DNA from: a virus
Length of the DNA stretch: 42,270 nucleotides
Virus record (IMG/VR): IMGVR_UViG_3300044516_001618
Location: 1 to 42,270 of that record
Direction: 5' to 3' (one strand)
Below the pieces are notes generated by a model, which saw only the letters and a list, made by a program, of their open reading frames with translations, searched no databases and was not told where the DNA came from. Position 1 is the first letter of the stretch, and each line of letters begins with the position of its first letter. Positions 41,101 to 42,270 of this stretch are shown piece after piece. The position numbers and the translations under genes were made by a program.

Positions 41101-42270
41101 AGATCCAATGTATGTCTCAGTAGAAATGAATCTTTATTCGTTCCACATCTATAAGATTGTACTTTATGGACTTGAACATCACCCTGCTAGTCAGCAAGGA
41201 AGAATGCGTCTTACGAAAATAGAGTCCATAGATAGTAGTAAGATTTCCGAAGAAAAAATTGTTGTCAAGGCATGTTCTGAGATGACGGAACCTGCATCTG
41301 TAGTCTCGATAGATTTGTCGATGAAGCAATTTAATAGAATTATTTGGGGTGGATTCCAACGATATTTTGGTCCATCTGTTTATACGGTTGCATGTGTAGG
41401 TGTGTCTCATCTTGTCGATTCAATTCTTTCTTCGTATGTCTTGAAAGTAACTTTTAGGGGCGAATTAGACAAAACAGACGAAGAAAAATGTTCCTCACAC
41501 ATGCTCGAACTAGCTGATCCCGAATTGTTCCATCAAAATCAAAAAGATAGAGAAAACAAACTGCATGCGGAATTGGCTAAATTCAAGGGAGATGAGGCAT
41601 CATCACGAAACGAATTTCGTGATGATATCAAAGAGAGACATATCGGCAAGGAATGGGATGAATGGGATTCAGAAGGAACTTCACACATAAAGGGGGAAGC
41701 TGCCAACACAAAGGGGGAAGCTGCCAACACAAAGGGGGAAGCTACCAACATAAAGGGGGAAGCTACCAATGCAAAGGGTGCAATTGGAGTAGTTGGACAT
41801 CTCGGAAAAGAAGGTGAGGCTGGAAAAAGCCCACAGCAATATATAGTTGAACTCGAAAGGTCTATACTTGACGATAGCGAATGCAATCTTGAGATTCAAA
41901 AACATCAAAAAGAATACATCGAAGAACTTAAAAGGATTATTGACACCACTAATAATTATAATATTGAGCTTCAATCATATCATGGTTTACTGGAGATGCT
42001 AGTCGAGCGATACGAAAAAGCGATATTAGAGCATAAAAAAGAAATGACACAGCATTGGAAGAATCTTGGAATTGATGAAGTTCAGATACCAGATTTGGAC
42101 ATGAACAAAAAGCTGTGGTCAGAAATTTATAACCCAGAAATTGTAAGGTCACAAACTGTGACCAAAGAGCTACAAAAAGAAAATGCAGATTTAAAAGTCA
42201 AATTGAAAATGGCGTTGGAATTGCTTTCTGTTAGGGAACAAATGTTGGTCAATTTAGAAGAAAGTAGTAT
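41081..42270 (+). CDS. Coiled-coil protein with heptapeptide repeats (3' end beyond window)
   Basis: I translated from ATG 41081 (GGAG 5 nt upstream); it is open for 396 codons to the window edge. The N-terminal about 170 residues form a mixed domain (YVSVEMNLYSFHIYKIVLYG, FNRIIWGGFQRYFG). A charged segment follows, then four tandem KGEA-(A/T)-N-x heptapeptides (DNA 41689-41772). The remainder is a long coiled coil (KSPQQYIVELERSILDDSE to LKVKLKMALELL). No catalytic motif. It overlaps the membrane-protein gene by 20 bp. Possibly a structural or tape-like scaffold, function unknown. Confidence 0.65.
   Translation, partial: MMTKNDEDPMYVSVEMNLYSFHIYKIVLYGLEHHPASQQGRMRLTKIESIDSSKISEEKIVVKACSEMTEPASVVSIDLSMKQFNRIIWGGFQRYFGPSVYTVACVGVSHLVDSILSSYVLKVTFRGELDKTDEEKCSSHMLELADPELFHQNQKDRENKLHAELAKFKGDEASSRNEFRDDIKERHIGKEWDEWDSEGTSHIKGEAANTKGEAANTKGEATNIKGEATNAKGAIGVVGHLGKEGEAGKSPQQYIVELERSILDDSECNLEIQKHQKEYIEELKRIIDTTNNYNIELQSYHGLLEMLVERYEKAILEHKKEMTQHWKNLGIDEVQIPDLDMNKKLWSEIYNPEIVRSQTVTKELQKENADLKVKLKMALELLSVREQMLVNLEESS
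41689..41772 (+). repeat. Four 21-bp tandem repeats
   Basis: Unit AAAGGGGGAAGCTGCCAACAC repeated four times with few differences, encoding KGEAANT/KGEATNx inside the coiled-coil gene. In-frame copy-number change is possible. Confidence 0.9.

Overview
This 42 kb, AT-rich window reads as part of a large tailed bacteriophage (Caudoviricetes, T4-like replication style). Basis: a T4-type recombination/replication set (UvsX-like recombinase, gp32-like ssDNA-binding protein, probable UvsY-like mediator, DnaB/gp41-type helicase, UvsW-type helicase, gp55-like sigma candidate), dense packing with TAATG/ATGA coupled stops and starts, and a long run of tail-fibre-like genes. No ribosomal, tRNA or bacterial housekeeping genes were seen. 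The host cannot be read from the sequence.

Left third (1-10979, mostly minus strand): a compact family-A DNA polymerase, a sigma-like protein, a GT-A glycosyltransferase, the replicative helicase, the UvsY-like protein, a GNAT acetyltransferase and dCMP deaminase; then a methyltransferase-like gene, two unknowns, gp32 and UvsX (cut by the window start). One plus-strand gene, UDP-galactopyranose mutase, sits inside. Positions 10980-11796 are a non-coding divergent region with a GC-richer island of four hairpins, a T4-late-promoter-like octamer and a broken Cys/His-rich coding remnant.

Middle (11797-17317): small accessory genes on both strands (exported thioredoxin-like protein, M14/aspartoacylase-like zinc hydrolase, HNH protein, PD-(D/E)XK nuclease candidate, UvsW). 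Three of them start with a short M-x-F-x-x-F/W peptide resembling the T4 capsid-targeting sequence.

Right part (17412-42270, almost all plus strand): adhesion and tail-fibre modules. First come four collagen-like (Gly-X-Thr) fibres with shared N- and C-terminal domains, then two discoidin-like proteins (one with poly-Thr linkers). A cluster of three sulfotransferase-like proteins and a prolyl-4-hydroxylase-like 2OG-Fe(II) oxygenase follows. Next is a 1117-residue fibre combining collagen repeats, a seven-repeat RCC1 propeller and a C-terminal S74 chaperone, and then four more RCC1 proteins of seven repeats each, alternating with unrelated accessory genes (DUF4376-like, cupin/2OG-like, ParB-like, YkgJ-like). 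Duplicated 5' ends, a truncated gene vestige and a 41-bp exact match between blades show that this array is recombining. A methyltransferase, a TPR-glycosyltransferase, a small membrane protein and a coiled-coil protein close the window.

Taken together, the right part looks like a receptor-binding repertoire with adjacent genes able to modify proteins or glycans. The most unusual features are the RCC1 propeller array and the sulfotransferase/hydroxylase cluster between the collagen-like fibres. Their joint function is inference.
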